Below are positions 1-9,258 of a stretch of 64,000 nt of DNA, in pieces. The position numbers and the translations under genes are program-made. Below the pieces are notes generated by a model. It saw nothing but the letters and a program-made list of their open reading frames with translations. It was not told the origin of the DNA and ran no database searches. The stretch comes from Thiotrichales bacterium 19S3-11 (GTDB lineage Bacteria > Pseudomonadota > Gammaproteobacteria > Francisellales > Francisellaceae): positions 1 through 64,000 of the forward strand of contig JAKJJU010000006.1 of NCBI GenBank assembly GCA_021713295.1, in the 5' to 3' direction. Each line of letters opens with the position of its first letter. Position 1 is the stretch's first letter.

Positions 1-2
1 GT

Positions 3-101
3 TACTCTGTCTTTTTTATGATTGCAGTATGCTTTATTAAGAAAAAAATAAACAGATTAAATTTCCTTTTAAGCAAAGCTACAATCATACTATTAAACTA
101 A
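3..101 (+). CDS. Possible 3' end of a membrane protein gene cut by the window edge
   Basis: An open frame entering from the left edge runs 32 codons to a TAA at 99-101. It reads as a short hydrophobic stretch (YSVFFMIAVCFI) followed by KKK and a mixed tail, which would fit the last membrane segment and cytoplasmic tail of an integral membrane protein. No family can be recognised from so little sequence, and a short chance frame in AT-rich DNA cannot be excluded. It would be convergent with lnt. Confidence 0.3.
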   Translation, partial: YSVFFMIAVCFIKKKINRLNFLLSKATIILLN

Positions 102-143
102 ACTGACACACTTAAGTGAACACTACCAAATGAGATTGAGAAC

Positions 144-1673
144 TCACTTTCTTTGCCTGCGCCTAATCACTAAACCCAAAATCAGTGATAATGAAATTAG
201 CATTAAAACAGGTGCCATGCCATAACGCACCCACGGTGTTTGACCTTTCATGGCATAAACTGTGCCTTCAAGTACGCCTTTTTTAAATGGTGGGTAGGTA
301 ATAACTTTATTGGGGGTGATAATGGCTGTCACACCATCATTTGTAGCTTGAATAATCGGTTTACCAATTTCAATTGAGCGCATATGAGTCATCTGTAAAT
401 GTTGCCATGGAGCAATTGTTTTGCCAAACCAACCATCGTCAGTAATTGTTGCGACTAAGCTTGCATCTTGTACGTCTTTACGCACAAGCGTTGGAAAAGC
501 AATTTCATAACAGATAAATAAGGCAACGTTGATATTCTGCATTGTTACAGTTCCTTGGTTATCTGCGCCTGCTGAAAATTCACTCATCGGCTGATCCATC
601 CAAGTCATAATCGGTAAGAAGATGCTTCTTAAAGGTAGGTACTCACCAAAAGGTACTAGGTGTTGTTTTCGGTAATCCCCATAACCATAGCCAACAACAA
701 TTGCTCCATTATAGTATTTCTTATCTGGATTACCTAACGGCATGCCTAGTAAAATAGCGCTATTATGTTCAATAGCAAATTGATTAAGCGTCTTTAAATA
801 AGGTTCCACATAATTCGGAAAAATTGGAATAGAATTTTCTGGCCAAAAAATTAAATCAGCGGGGTGTTTTTCTGTTAACTCCATGTAAGTGTCTTGAATG
901 TGCTTAAGATACAGAGGATCCCATTTCATCATGGGTTTAATATCACCCTGTACTAATGAGACAGATAATGGTCTTCCAGCCCTTACTGTCCAATGCTGGT
1001 CTTGTAGAAAGAACCAGCCAAGGCCCCACAAAAGAACAATAATACATATAGCAACAAAGCGGGCAGACATTCGTTTAGTTCTGATAATCATGATAAATGC
1101 AGAAGCACATAGGCACGTTGCAAAGCTAACTAAATAGACACTACCTGCCTCAGCTAAGCCACCTAAATAGGTATCAGTTTGTGTATAGCCAATAAATAGC
1201 CAAGGAAATCCAGTAAAAAGCCAGCTTCTTAACCATTCAAATAAAGTCCAAGTTGCCGGGTAGATAAAACACAGTTGATAGGAGTTTTTTTCTTTAGAGC
1301 ATAGTTTTTGATTTAAAAAACCAACAGCTGCAGGAAATAATGATAATATAATGATAAATAATGCTGTGATGAATACAGCTATTGGTGCTGATGTATTTCC
1401 ATAGGTATTAATACTAACATAGACCCATGATACACCTGTGCCGAAGCTACCCAAACCGAATAAAAATCCAAGATAAAATGCATACCTGCCAGTTTTAGCG
1501 CCTGAAAATAGATAAAATAGTATTGCTAAACTGATAAAGGCAACAATCCAAATATGAAAAGGCGCAAATGCTAAAGTCAGTATAGCACCAGAAATAACAG
1601 CGCTAATTGATGAAAGAATAAACTTTAAGTGAGTCTTATCCTTATGCTTCGTCGTCATTGTTTTGAGGTTCAT
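144..1673 (-). CDS. lnt: Apolipoprotein N-acyltransferase
   Basis: Transfers the third acyl chain from a phospholipid to the N-terminal cysteine of outer-membrane lipoproteins, the last step of lipoprotein maturation, in the inner membrane. The first 220 residues hold several hydrophobic helices. The rest is a periplasmic nitrilase-like domain. The catalytic triad expected for the family is visible as E279 (FWPENS), K336 (YRKQHLVPFGE) and C388 (LFICYE), and 509 residues is the usual length. It is the last gene of the minus-strand miaB-ybeZ-ybeY-corC-lnt operon. Its ATG lies inside the end of corC (32 bp overlap). A second in-frame ATG five codons later (MTTKHK) is an equally plausible start. 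Confidence 0.97.
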   Translation of the reverse strand: MNLKTMTTKHKDKTHLKFILSSISAVISGAILTLAFAPFHIWIVAFISLAILFYLFSGAKTGRYAFYLGFLFGLGSFGTGVSWVYVSINTYGNTSAPIAVFITALFIIILSLFPAAVGFLNQKLCSKEKNSYQLCFIYPATWTLFEWLRSWLFTGFPWLFIGYTQTDTYLGGLAEAGSVYLVSFATCLCASAFIMIIRTKRMSARFVAICIIVLLWGLGWFFLQDQHWTVRAGRPLSVSLVQGDIKPMMKWDPLYLKHIQDTYMELTEKHPADLIFWPENSIPIFPNYVEPYLKTLNQFAIEHNSAILLGMPLGNPDKKYYNGAIVVGYGYGDYRKQHLVPFGEYLPLRSIFLPIMTWMDQPMSEFSAGADNQGTVTMQNINVALFICYEIAFPTLVRKDVQDASLVATITDDGWFGKTIAPWQHLQMTHMRSIEIGKPIIQATNDGVTAIITPNKVITYPPFKKGVLEGTVYAMKGQTPWVRYGMAPVLMLISLSLILGLVIRRRQRK

Positions 1674-2523
1674 TCAAAATTACTCTTAACGTATTGATCT
1701 TTCTATTATCAGCATTTAAAACCGTAAAAGTAAATTTGTCAAATGTAACGACCTCTCCAGTATGCGGTACATGTTCTAGTTGTTTTAAAATTAGACCGCC
1801 AACGGTATCCATTTCATCATCATCTAACTGACAATCAAAGTATTCATTAAAATCATCAACTTCAGTAATTGCATCTACAATGTATTCCGTATCAGATTTT
1901 TTAGTAATATGTTCTGGTTCATTGTCAAATTCATCTTCAATATTACCAACAATTTCTTCAAGAATATCTTCAATCGTAATAAGACCAGATATCGTTCCAT
2001 ACTCATCGACAACGATAGCAAGATGATTATGTTTTGTTTTAAACTCTCGTAAAAGGCTATCTAGACGCTTAGACTCTGGAACAAATAGTGCAGCCCTTAA
2101 TATTTTTCGTAAATCAATTTTTTGGCAAGCAACAGCTTCCTGTTCTTCATCCATAAAAAATTGCATTAAGTCTTTTGTATGCAAAATGCCTGTAATATCT
2201 TCTTTTGCTTCATCAAAAACAGGAATACGTGTATGTTGACATGAAATTAGAATTGGTAAGTATTCATCTTGCGTCATGTCAATATTAATGGTGGTCATTT
2301 GTGAGCGAGTAACCATTATATCTCGTACTTGCATGTTTGAGACGTTAATTACCCCTTCGATCATATGATGTGCATCATCATCAATAATTTTTTCTTTTAC
2401 TGCATCATTAACAATATTTAATAATGATTGTTTGGTTTGTGGTTTAGCAGATAATTTATTGAGTAGTTTATTTAGCCAAGAAGGCTGCTTACCTTTAGAG
2501 GTGCTACTCGAGTGATCATCCAT
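1642..2523 (-). CDS. corC: CorC/YbeX family CBS-domain protein
   Basis: Cytosolic member of the CorC/HlyC family, associated with magnesium/cobalt efflux and, in E. coli, with ribosome and RNA homeostasis. About residues 65-190 contain two CBS repeats (the first around NMQVRDIMVTRSQM, the second around LDSLLREFKTKHNHLAIVVDEYG), followed by the C-terminal CorC_HlyC transporter-associated domain. There is no N-terminal DUF21 membrane domain, so this is the soluble short form (293 aa) found next to ybeY and lnt. The start overlaps the ybeY stop by 8 bp and the end overlaps lnt, which points to translational coupling. Confidence 0.95.
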   Translation of the reverse strand: MDDHSSSTSKGKQPSWLNKLLNKLSAKPQTKQSLLNIVNDAVKEKIIDDDAHHMIEGVINVSNMQVRDIMVTRSQMTTINIDMTQDEYLPILISCQHTRIPVFDEAKEDITGILHTKDLMQFFMDEEQEAVACQKIDLRKILRAALFVPESKRLDSLLREFKTKHNHLAIVVDEYGTISGLITIEDILEEIVGNIEDEFDNEPEHITKKSDTEYIVDAITEVDDFNEYFDCQLDDDEMDTVGGLILKQLEHVPHTGEVVTFDKFTFTVLNADNRKINTLRVILNEPQNNDDEA

Positions 2524-3010
2524 TAATTACCTCCGGATCATAAGGGTTAGGTATGGTTAATTCTTTTAGAAGTTTAATTTCTAGTGTTTCCATTTCTTCT
2601 CGCTCATCATCAGCAATATGATCATAACCAATTAGGTGTAGTAAGCCATGAATCAAAATATGTGCTTGATGATGCTTTAGTGGTTTTCCTTGTTCAGTTG
2701 CCTCTTTTTCTAGTATATCTGGAGATACAACTAGGTCTCCTAAAAAGTTATCATCTAATGCGTCCGCTGGCAAGCCTGGTGGCGCCTCAAAAGGGAACGA
2801 TAATATATTAGTTGGATAGTTTTTATCTCTATATTGTTCATTAAGTGTCTGTATTTCTTCTAAAGATAAATAAGTTAAGCTGAGCGAGGCTGTAAAAATT
2901 TTTTCATGAATTAATACAAGGCTCAGCCAACGATGTATTTCATCAAAATTTGGTAAATCAGAGAACTGATCGTCATTTATAATATCAATGGTTAAGTTTA
3001 ATGTGGGCAT
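2516..3010 (-). CDS. ybeY: Endoribonuclease / rRNA maturation factor YbeY
   Basis: Metal-dependent single-strand RNase needed for 16S rRNA 3'-end maturation and 70S ribosome quality control. The zinc signature HxxxHxxxxxH is intact as H121, H125 and H131 (HGLLHLIGYDH), and the preceding NYPTNILSFPF segment is also typical. At 164 aa it is of normal length. It sits between ybeZ (8 bp gap) and corC (8 bp overlap) in the conserved gammaproteobacterial order. Confidence 0.97.
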   Translation of the reverse strand: MPTLNLTIDIINDDQFSDLPNFDEIHRWLSLVLIHEKIFTASLSLTYLSLEEIQTLNEQYRDKNYPTNILSFPFEAPPGLPADALDDNFLGDLVVSPDILEKEATEQGKPLKHHQAHILIHGLLHLIGYDHIADDEREEMETLEIKLLKELTIPNPYDPEVING

Positions 3011-3018
3011 TAATGTTT

Positions 3019-4038
3019 TTAATGTTCCTTTTTATTAAATTTACGGTGTTTATGAAAATGCTTATGTTCAGTTAAATCATCAGTTGACGATTCATAGTGA
3101 TCATATGCAGATATTACTCGTTGGACTAACACATGACGTACAACATCTGAAGTATCAAAAAATGTCATGCTAATATCATCGACATTAGCTAGTACCTCAA
3201 TTGCATGACGTAACCCTGGAATAGTTCCTTTTGGTAAGTCAACCTGAGTAATATCACCTGTAATTACTGCTTTTGAATTAAAGCCAATACGAGTTAGGAA
3301 CATTTTCATTTGCTCTTTAGTCGTATTTTGGCCTTCGTCTAGTATGATAAAAGCATCATTTAAAGTACGACCACGCATATAAGCGAGTGGTGCAATTTCA
3401 ATGACTTGTTTTGCAATTAGGCGCGTTACCGTTTCTACACCCATTAGGTCGTAGAGTGCATCATACATAGGTCTTAAATAGGGGTCGACTTTTTGAGATA
3501 AATCGCCAGGTAGAAATCCTAGTCGCTCACCGGCTTCAACTGCTGGACGTACTAATATAATGCGTTTAACTTGATCAAATTCAAGCGCGCCAACAGCACA
3601 GGCAACTGCTAAAAATGTTTTTCCTGTACCTGCAGGACCAATACCAAAATTAATATCATACTTGCCAATGCGTCGTACATAACGTTCTTGGTTGACTGTA
3701 CGTGGCTTAATTGTATGCTGCTTGGTTTGAATAAATGATTGTTCTTCAAAACGAGGTTGTTTTTCACGTGTTGCTGATGCAAGTGATTGTAAGGTAACGT
3801 TTAATTCATGGTTATCTAAATGGAGTGACTTTTCAGTCTGATGATAAAGCGATTTAATAAAGCGTTCTGACTCACATACGGCAGTTTTAGGTCCGACAAT
3901 GTGAAATTGGTAGCCGCGTTGATTGACCTCCACAGCTAAGTAACGCTCAATAAGATGGAGGTTCTCATTGAGGTGACCACAGAGGGCCGCTAATCGATTA
4001 GGGTCTTGCGGTTCAAGTACAAATTGCGCTGTTCGCAT
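3019..4038 (-). CDS. ybeZ: PhoH-like ATPase YbeZ
   Basis: P-loop ATPase of the PhoH family, thought to work with YbeY in RNA processing. The Walker A motif GPAGTGKT lies at residues 134-141 and a Walker B/DEAD-like IILDEGQN follows. An N-terminal region of about 110 residues precedes the ATPase, as usual for YbeZ. The C-terminus is basic and histidine-rich. It starts 2 bp after the miaB stop, so the two genes are almost certainly co-transcribed. Confidence 0.96.
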   Translation of the reverse strand: MRTAQFVLEPQDPNRLAALCGHLNENLHLIERYLAVEVNQRGYQFHIVGPKTAVCESERFIKSLYHQTEKSLHLDNHELNVTLQSLASATREKQPRFEEQSFIQTKQHTIKPRTVNQERYVRRIGKYDINFGIGPAGTGKTFLAVACAVGALEFDQVKRIILVRPAVEAGERLGFLPGDLSQKVDPYLRPMYDALYDLMGVETVTRLIAKQVIEIAPLAYMRGRTLNDAFIILDEGQNTTKEQMKMFLTRIGFNSKAVITGDITQVDLPKGTIPGLRHAIEVLANVDDISMTFFDTSDVVRHVLVQRVISAYDHYESSTDDLTEHKHFHKHRKFNKKEH

Positions 4039-4040
4039 AT

Positions 4041-5399
4041 TTAAGTCAATTCTCCTCTCAGTGAGTTAGGTAGTGCTTCCGTAATGAGAACATCGACAAA
4101 TTCACCCAGTAGTTCGTGTGAACCAGCAAAATTGACGACACGGTTGTTTTCAGTACGGCCCATTAGTTGATTTGGGTCTTTTTTTGACGTTCCATCAACT
4201 AAAATCCTTTGCGTAGAACCTACCATGCGACGGCTAATACGAAGTGCATTATTATTGAGTACTTCCTGTAGTTTTTTAAGTCTTTCTTTTTTGACTTCCA
4301 TTGGGGTATCATCCACTAAATTTGCCGCTGGTGTTCCTGGTCTCTTACTGTAAATAAAGCTGAAAGACTGATCAAAATCAACTTCTTTTACAAAAGAAAT
4401 CAATTTTTCAAAATCTTCATCAGTTTCACCTGGAAAGCCAACGATAAAATCGGATGAGATCGTTATGTCTGGTCGTAATTTTTTGAGTTTGCGTACTTTT
4501 TGTTTAAATTCAAGAATGGTATGGCCTCTTTTCATTTGTGATAAGATGCGATCAGAGCCATGCTGTACCGGTAAATGTAAGTGATTGGCTAATTCGTCGA
4601 CTTCACCATAGGCTTCAATTAAATTATTCGAAAATTCAACAGGATGTGACGTAGTAAAACGTATTCTACCAACACCATCAATTGCAGAGATAAAGTGTAT
4701 TAATAACGCAAGATCTGCAGTATCACCATTGGCCATCTTACCCAAATAATGATTCACATTCTGACCTAATAATGTAATTTCTTTAACACCTTGTTCAGCT
4801 AATGAGGCACATTCAGCGATAACATCTTCAAAAGGTCGGGAAACTTCGGGGCCTCTAGTATATGGCACAACGCAATATGCGCAATATTTATCACAACCTT
4901 CCATGATCGATACAAATGCCTTAACGCCTTCTGCTTTTGGTTCAGGGAGGTGATCAAATTTTTCTATTTCAGGGAAGGAAATATCAACTTGAGCTTTACC
5001 TTGAGTATGTTTGCGTTTAATCATTTCAGGTAGTCTATGGATAGTCTGAGGGCCAAATACGACATCAACAAATGGCGCACGCTTAATAATATTTTCACCT
5101 TCTTGAGAAGCAACACAGCCACCAACACCAATCACTAGATGTTCCTTTAACTTTTTAAGTTGCTTCCAGCGGCCTAATTCATGAAACACTTTTTCTTGGG
5201 CTTTTTCCCTAATAGAGCAGGTGTTAATCAAGATGATATCAGCATCCGATGGCTTGTCAGTGATTTCGGTATGAAAATTTTCATTAAGCACTTCTTTCAT
5301 TCTTGAAGAGTCATATTCGTTCATCTGACAACCTAAAGTTTTAATAAACAGCTTTTTAAAAGGTCTTACTTCTTGGGTGTTTATGGCTCTATCAGTCAT
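4041..5399 (-). CDS. miaB: tRNA-2-methylthio-N6-dimethylallyladenosine synthase MiaB
   Basis: Radical-SAM methylthiotransferase that converts i6A37 to ms2i6A37 in tRNAs reading UNN codons. The N-terminal UPF0004 domain carries its cluster cysteines (C24 in [10 protein letters not shown], then NTCSIREKA and VGGCVA). The radical-SAM CxxxCxxC is CDKYCAYC, followed by VVPYTRG, and a C-terminal TRAM domain ends the protein. Length is 452 aa, against about 440-475 for the family. It is the first gene of the miaB-lnt run and lies 67 bp downstream of cydC, so it may be read through from cydDC or have its own promoter in that gap. Confidence 0.97.
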   Translation of the reverse strand: MTDRAINTQEVRPFKKLFIKTLGCQMNEYDSSRMKEVLNENFHTEITDKPSDADIILINTCSIREKAQEKVFHELGRWKQLKKLKEHLVIGVGGCVASQEGENIIKRAPFVDVVFGPQTIHRLPEMIKRKHTQGKAQVDISFPEIEKFDHLPEPKAEGVKAFVSIMEGCDKYCAYCVVPYTRGPEVSRPFEDVIAECASLAEQGVKEITLLGQNVNHYLGKMANGDTADLALLIHFISAIDGVGRIRFTTSHPVEFSNNLIEAYGEVDELANHLHLPVQHGSDRILSQMKRGHTILEFKQKVRKLKKLRPDITISSDFIVGFPGETDEDFEKLISFVKEVDFDQSFSFIYSKRPGTPAANLVDDTPMEVKKERLKKLQEVLNNNALRISRRMVGSTQRILVDGTSKKDPNQLMGRTENNRVVNFAGSHELLGEFVDVLITEALPNSLRGELT

Positions 5400-5466
5400 T
5401 GGTAATTACCTGTTATATTCATTATTTTTGTTCAATGGGAAAATTTGTGCATAAGCTTAACGCTTT

Positions 5467-7143
5467 TTATAATAAAACACCAGTATCTTTTGTTTTGAGC
5501 TGGATTTGATTTTGCATTATTTCCATGGCCAATAAGCTATGTGTAGACATAATAACAGTCTTATCTTGAGCCAGTTTAGTTATTGCTTGGAGGATTTCAG
5601 TTTCAGTTTGTCTATCAAGATTCTCAGTTGGCTCATCAAGTAAAATGATTGGTGCTTTTGAAAGTGCAGCTCTAACAAGCATGAGGCGTTTGCGTTGACC
5701 ACCTGAAAAGTTTTCACCAAATTCTCCAACCAACGTATCCAGTTTATCTGGTAAGTTTAAAATATGGTTTTTTAAGGATACTAATTCTAATGCATCATAA
5801 ATGTCATCATCAGATGCAGCACTATTAGCAATTTTTAGGTTATCGCGAATTGTACTTTGAAATAGGTGTGCTTGTTGTTCAATAAAAACAATTAATTGAC
5901 GAAGTTGAGCTTCAGAGAATGCTTTAATGTCAACGCCACCAATGGTTATCATTCCTGATTGAATATCCCAACTACGTGTTAGTAGTTGTAATAGCGTTGA
6001 TTTTCCTGAACCTGTTTCACCAACTAAAGCAAATTTAGATTTCTCTGGAATCGTTAGACTAAAGTTAGAAAAAATAGTGTTACGTTGGTTATAATTAAAT
6101 GAAACAGTTTTAAGTTCTATTTCAAAATGTTTTAAATCAATTTCTTGGTTCTGCTTAAACGTTACTTCTGGTTTTAGGTCATTTAATTCGCTTAGACGTT
6201 TAGCAGCGGCATTGGTTTTACCAAGGTATTGGTAAGCTAGAGGCAATGCCATAACAGATTCATACATTGCTAGAAGCCCCAAAGCAATCAGTGCAATATT
6301 AGCGCCATTAAGTTGGCCATTGCTAGTTGCATCAACAGCAATGTATAACGTAATAGCAATAGTGCTCCATAAAATAACTTGAGTTAATGCTTGACCAAAG
6401 CCATTATAGTGACTCATTTTTTTTTGTAGTTGGACTAAATTATCATTTAACTGATTAATTCGTTGTTGTTGTGAATTAATGTGGTTAAAAATAATGAGCT
6501 CAGCTAAACCATGAATCAGTTGAACTGTGTCTGTTTTTAATTGTGCAGTAACTAAGTTAATTTTTCTTGCTGTTTTAGCGCTCAATATACCGATAAAAAT
6601 CGGTATAATAAATCCGCTAATGATTAAGCTTACTAGGGTGATAATTGCAATATGGATATTAAAAAATGCAAAATATGTAAAAGAAATGATTGCAATAATA
6701 ATGGCTGTAATACTAGGTGATAGCACCCGAATAAATAAATTATCCAATTGGTCAACATCAGAGACCATACGGTTAAGAAGATCACCTCGTTTATGTGAAA
6801 TTAAATGGGCAGGTGCTAGCGGTTCTAATTTTTGATATGCCCACAAGCGTAAATTAGTTAAAATTTTAAATGTTGCCTCATGAGAGATGACACGCTCACC
6901 ATATCGATTAACGGTACGCATTAATGAGAAAAAGCGAACACCCGTTGCAGGCATAAAAAAATTAAATTGTGCGGCAACTTGGTAGGATAAACCTGCATAA
7001 GCTGTTGCAGAGATAAACCAGCCAGATAGAGACATTAAACCAATTGAAGATAATATCGTAGCAATGCTAAGACCAATACTAAGTACCATCCACCATAATT
7101 GACGTTTAAAAACAGGAATTAGTGCTCGATACTGTTTAAGCAT
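5467..7143 (-). CDS. cydC: Glutathione/cysteine ABC exporter subunit CydC
   Basis: One half of the heterodimeric CydDC exporter, which sends glutathione and cysteine to the periplasm and is needed to assemble cytochrome bd oxidase. It has an N-terminal six-helix type-1 exporter membrane domain (about residues 1-320) and a C-terminal ATPase with Walker A GETGSGKST, signature FSGGQRKR and Walker B ILLDEPTENLD. Its start overlaps the cydD stop by 8 bp. The cydAB genes are not in the window. Confidence 0.94.
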   Translation of the reverse strand: MLKQYRALIPVFKRQLWWMVLSIGLSIATILSSIGLMSLSGWFISATAYAGLSYQVAAQFNFFMPATGVRFFSLMRTVNRYGERVISHEATFKILTNLRLWAYQKLEPLAPAHLISHKRGDLLNRMVSDVDQLDNLFIRVLSPSITAIIIAIISFTYFAFFNIHIAIITLVSLIISGFIIPIFIGILSAKTARKINLVTAQLKTDTVQLIHGLAELIIFNHINSQQQRINQLNDNLVQLQKKMSHYNGFGQALTQVILWSTIAITLYIAVDATSNGQLNGANIALIALGLLAMYESVMALPLAYQYLGKTNAAAKRLSELNDLKPEVTFKQNQEIDLKHFEIELKTVSFNYNQRNTIFSNFSLTIPEKSKFALVGETGSGKSTLLQLLTRSWDIQSGMITIGGVDIKAFSEAQLRQLIVFIEQQAHLFQSTIRDNLKIANSAASDDDIYDALELVSLKNHILNLPDKLDTLVGEFGENFSGGQRKRLMLVRAALSKAPIILLDEPTENLDRQTETEILQAITKLAQDKTVIMSTHSLLAMEIMQNQIQLKTKDTGVLL

Positions 7144-8950
7144 GACTAATCTCCTTATTGCTATTATCGTTTAAAAGTGTTCTTAAATAGCCTGAAGTTT
7201 GGTTAGATAGAGATTGATAGTTGCCACTTTGAATGATTTTTCCTTGCTCTAGTACAATAATTAAATCAGCAGTATGTAAATGCTTAAGCCTGTGTGTGGC
7301 CATAATGACAGTTTTGTTTTTTAAACGTGTATCAAGCATTTGCATAATTAAGTGCTCATGTTCGTGGTCTAGTGATTGTGTTGGTTCATCTAAAATAATT
7401 AAAGGTGCATCTTTTAATAGGGCTCTAGCAAGTGCAAAACGCTGAGCTTGGCCACCAGATAAGCCTATGCTATTTTCACCAATTGTGCTTTTAAGTCCAT
7501 TAGGTAATGAGTCTACTAAAGGCATTAATTGGACAGCTTCAAGAACTTGGTTAATTTCATGATCAGTTGCATTAGGCTTAGCCATTAGTAAATTCTCATA
7601 GAGTGTTCCACTAAATAACCGGGGTATTTGTCCAAGCCAACTTATTTGTTGATACCAGTCTTTGTTTCTAATAAGGTTGAAGTTATTTTGATTAATGGTA
7701 ATTTCACCTGAAGATGGCATCAAAAAACGCAATAATAAACTTAAAATACTTGATTTGCCTGCACCGCTGGGCCCAAGTAAGATAATTTTTTGTAGGGGCT
7801 TTATTTCTAGATTGATATTGTCTAATGCGGGTAATGGTGATTGGTTATAAGCTAATGAGATATTATGAAACTTAATGGTATCTTTTGCTAGATTAATTGC
7901 TTTAGTCGTTAGGTTGTCATTAGTATGTGGTTTAGTATGTAAATCATAATCAAAAAGTTTCTTTAATTCCGTTGCTGCACCGACAGCCTCTGCTCTAGCA
8001 TGGTAGTGCGTACTTAATTCACGTAAAGGTAAGAAAAATTCTGGCGCAAGTAATAGAATAAATAATGCTCCAGTTAAACTAATATTTGAAGACCACCAAA
8101 AAGGGTTCGAGGTACCTTCATTTAAAAATCCCATACCCAAGTAAACAGCAACTATAGCAATTGAGACAGCAGCAAATACTTCTAGTACAGCAGAAGATAA
8201 AAAAGCAATTCTTAAGACTTGCATGGTTGTGATGCGGTAGTTATCGGAGCTTTGATAGATATTTTTTTCTTCAGCTTTACTTTTTCCAAAAAGTTTCAGA
8301 GTGGTTAGTCCATTTAAAACATCAAGAAAATGGTTGCTCATTCTGGATAAGTTTTGAAAATGCTTTTGATTAACAGATTCAGCGCCCAAGCCAACTAAAG
8401 CCATAAAAAATGGAATAAGTGGGGCACAAATAAGAAGAATAAAACCACTGGTTAAGCTAATTGGAAATATAAATATTAAAATGACAATTGGCAAGAAGAC
8501 TGCAATTGACATTTGTGGTAGATAATAAATAAGATAATTATTTAATGATTCAATTTGTTCGATTGTGCTCGAGATAAGATTGCCGCTGGAGAATGCTTTA
8601 GCATGAACAGGGCCAAGTTGATTAATTTTATCTACCGCTTCTTTTCTTAATTGTGTGCGTATTGTTGCTGATGTTTTAAAACTAATACGCTCTTTCAGCC
8701 AAATTAAACCAGACCTAAGAATAAATAGTAGTAACATGGCAATAAAATAAAACCACAAACTGTTAGCAGTGTGATGTTTAAGGTAAGCAGCATCAGCAAT
8801 ATGTGCAACACAGTAAGCAATTAAGATTAATACTATGCCGCTTAAGGTGCCAATTAGTGAGACAAGCAGTATATTTTGTTTCATTTGTTTGGTTTTATGT
8901 TTAAGCCAGCTAGCAGCTTCTTTGGTTTGCTGTTTGTCTTTTATTTTCAT
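7136..8950 (-). CDS. cydD: Glutathione/cysteine ABC exporter subunit CydD
   Basis: Partner of CydC in the periplasmic thiol exporter. The first 330 residues form the membrane domain. The ATPase follows with Walker A GPSGAGKSS, signature LSGGQAQR and Walker B LIILDEPTQSLD. Being 604 aa and first in the pair fits CydD rather than CydC. It begins the minus-strand run. The upstream 308-bp gap is shared with the divergent kinase gene and contains a TATAAT-type -10 on this strand. Confidence 0.94.
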   Translation of the reverse strand: MKIKDKQQTKEAASWLKHKTKQMKQNILLVSLIGTLSGIVLILIAYCVAHIADAAYLKHHTANSLWFYFIAMLLLFILRSGLIWLKERISFKTSATIRTQLRKEAVDKINQLGPVHAKAFSSGNLISSTIEQIESLNNYLIYYLPQMSIAVFLPIVILIFIFPISLTSGFILLICAPLIPFFMALVGLGAESVNQKHFQNLSRMSNHFLDVLNGLTTLKLFGKSKAEEKNIYQSSDNYRITTMQVLRIAFLSSAVLEVFAAVSIAIVAVYLGMGFLNEGTSNPFWWSSNISLTGALFILLLAPEFFLPLRELSTHYHARAEAVGAATELKKLFDYDLHTKPHTNDNLTTKAINLAKDTIKFHNISLAYNQSPLPALDNINLEIKPLQKIILLGPSGAGKSSILSLLLRFLMPSSGEITINQNNFNLIRNKDWYQQISWLGQIPRLFSGTLYENLLMAKPNATDHEINQVLEAVQLMPLVDSLPNGLKSTIGENSIGLSGGQAQRFALARALLKDAPLIILDEPTQSLDHEHEHLIMQMLDTRLKNKTVIMATHRLKHLHTADLIIVLEQGKIIQSGNYQSLSNQTSGYLRTLLNDNSNKEISHA

Positions 8951-8985
8951 GGGTAATAATTTTTTAGTGGCCTATTTTGACAGCT

Positions 8986-8991
8986 ATTATA
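8986..8991 (-). promoter_or_regulatory. Candidate -10 box for cydDC
   Basis: Read on the minus strand this is a perfect TATAAT, 36 bp upstream of the cydD ATG. No good TTGACA-like -35 was found at 16-18 bp, so the promoter would be weak or activator-dependent. Confidence 0.4.
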
Positions 8992-9203
8992 ACGAATTTA
9001 ATTACTAAATGAGAGTAATAGTTCGTTTTATTACGAAACTATGATGAATACTTACGTGATGTGTTTTGTACCTTAGTTTTGTTAATAATGTCAAAAAATT
9101 TTAAATATTTAAAATATTATTTTGTTTTTATTTGCCATAAAACACTGATATATATGAAGTATCATGTGGTTATGCTTGAAATATAATATTAGATGAATAT
9201 TTT

Positions 9204-9225
9204 ATAAATAATATATATTATTTAT
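9204..9225. repeat. Perfect 22-bp A+T palindrome upstream of the kinase gene
   Basis: Eleven-base arms (ATAAATAATAT) meet with no spacer, 33 bp before the kinase ATG. It could be an operator for a dimeric regulator or a cruciform-prone site, but in DNA this AT-rich a chance palindrome is not excluded. Confidence 0.5.
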
Positions 9226-9258
9226 TGTCTGTTTGTAAAGGTATACATAGAGGTTGCA

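Larger units (their letters stand above)
8951..9258. other. 308-bp divergent intergenic region, cydD / kinase gene
   Basis: No coding sequence is visible. The cydD side holds a minus-strand TATAAT at 8986-8991 and an imperfect inverted repeat, AGTTCGT (9020-9026) against ACGAAACT (9033-9040). The kinase side is almost pure A+T and contains a perfect 22-bp palindrome at 9204-9225. A TTGAAA at 9176-9181 with TATTTT at 9198-9203 is a weak promoter candidate for the kinase. The purine-rich GAGGTTGCA abuts the kinase ATG. Confidence 0.6.

Noticed and set aside
898-1137. Plus-strand open frame inside lnt
   Set aside because: It lies entirely within the well-supported lnt gene, has no ribosome site, and its translation shows no family or membrane features. 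The same applies to the other short frames opposite or inside ybeY, cydC, cydD, efp, hemL, alaS, trpEG, tolC and the M16 genes.
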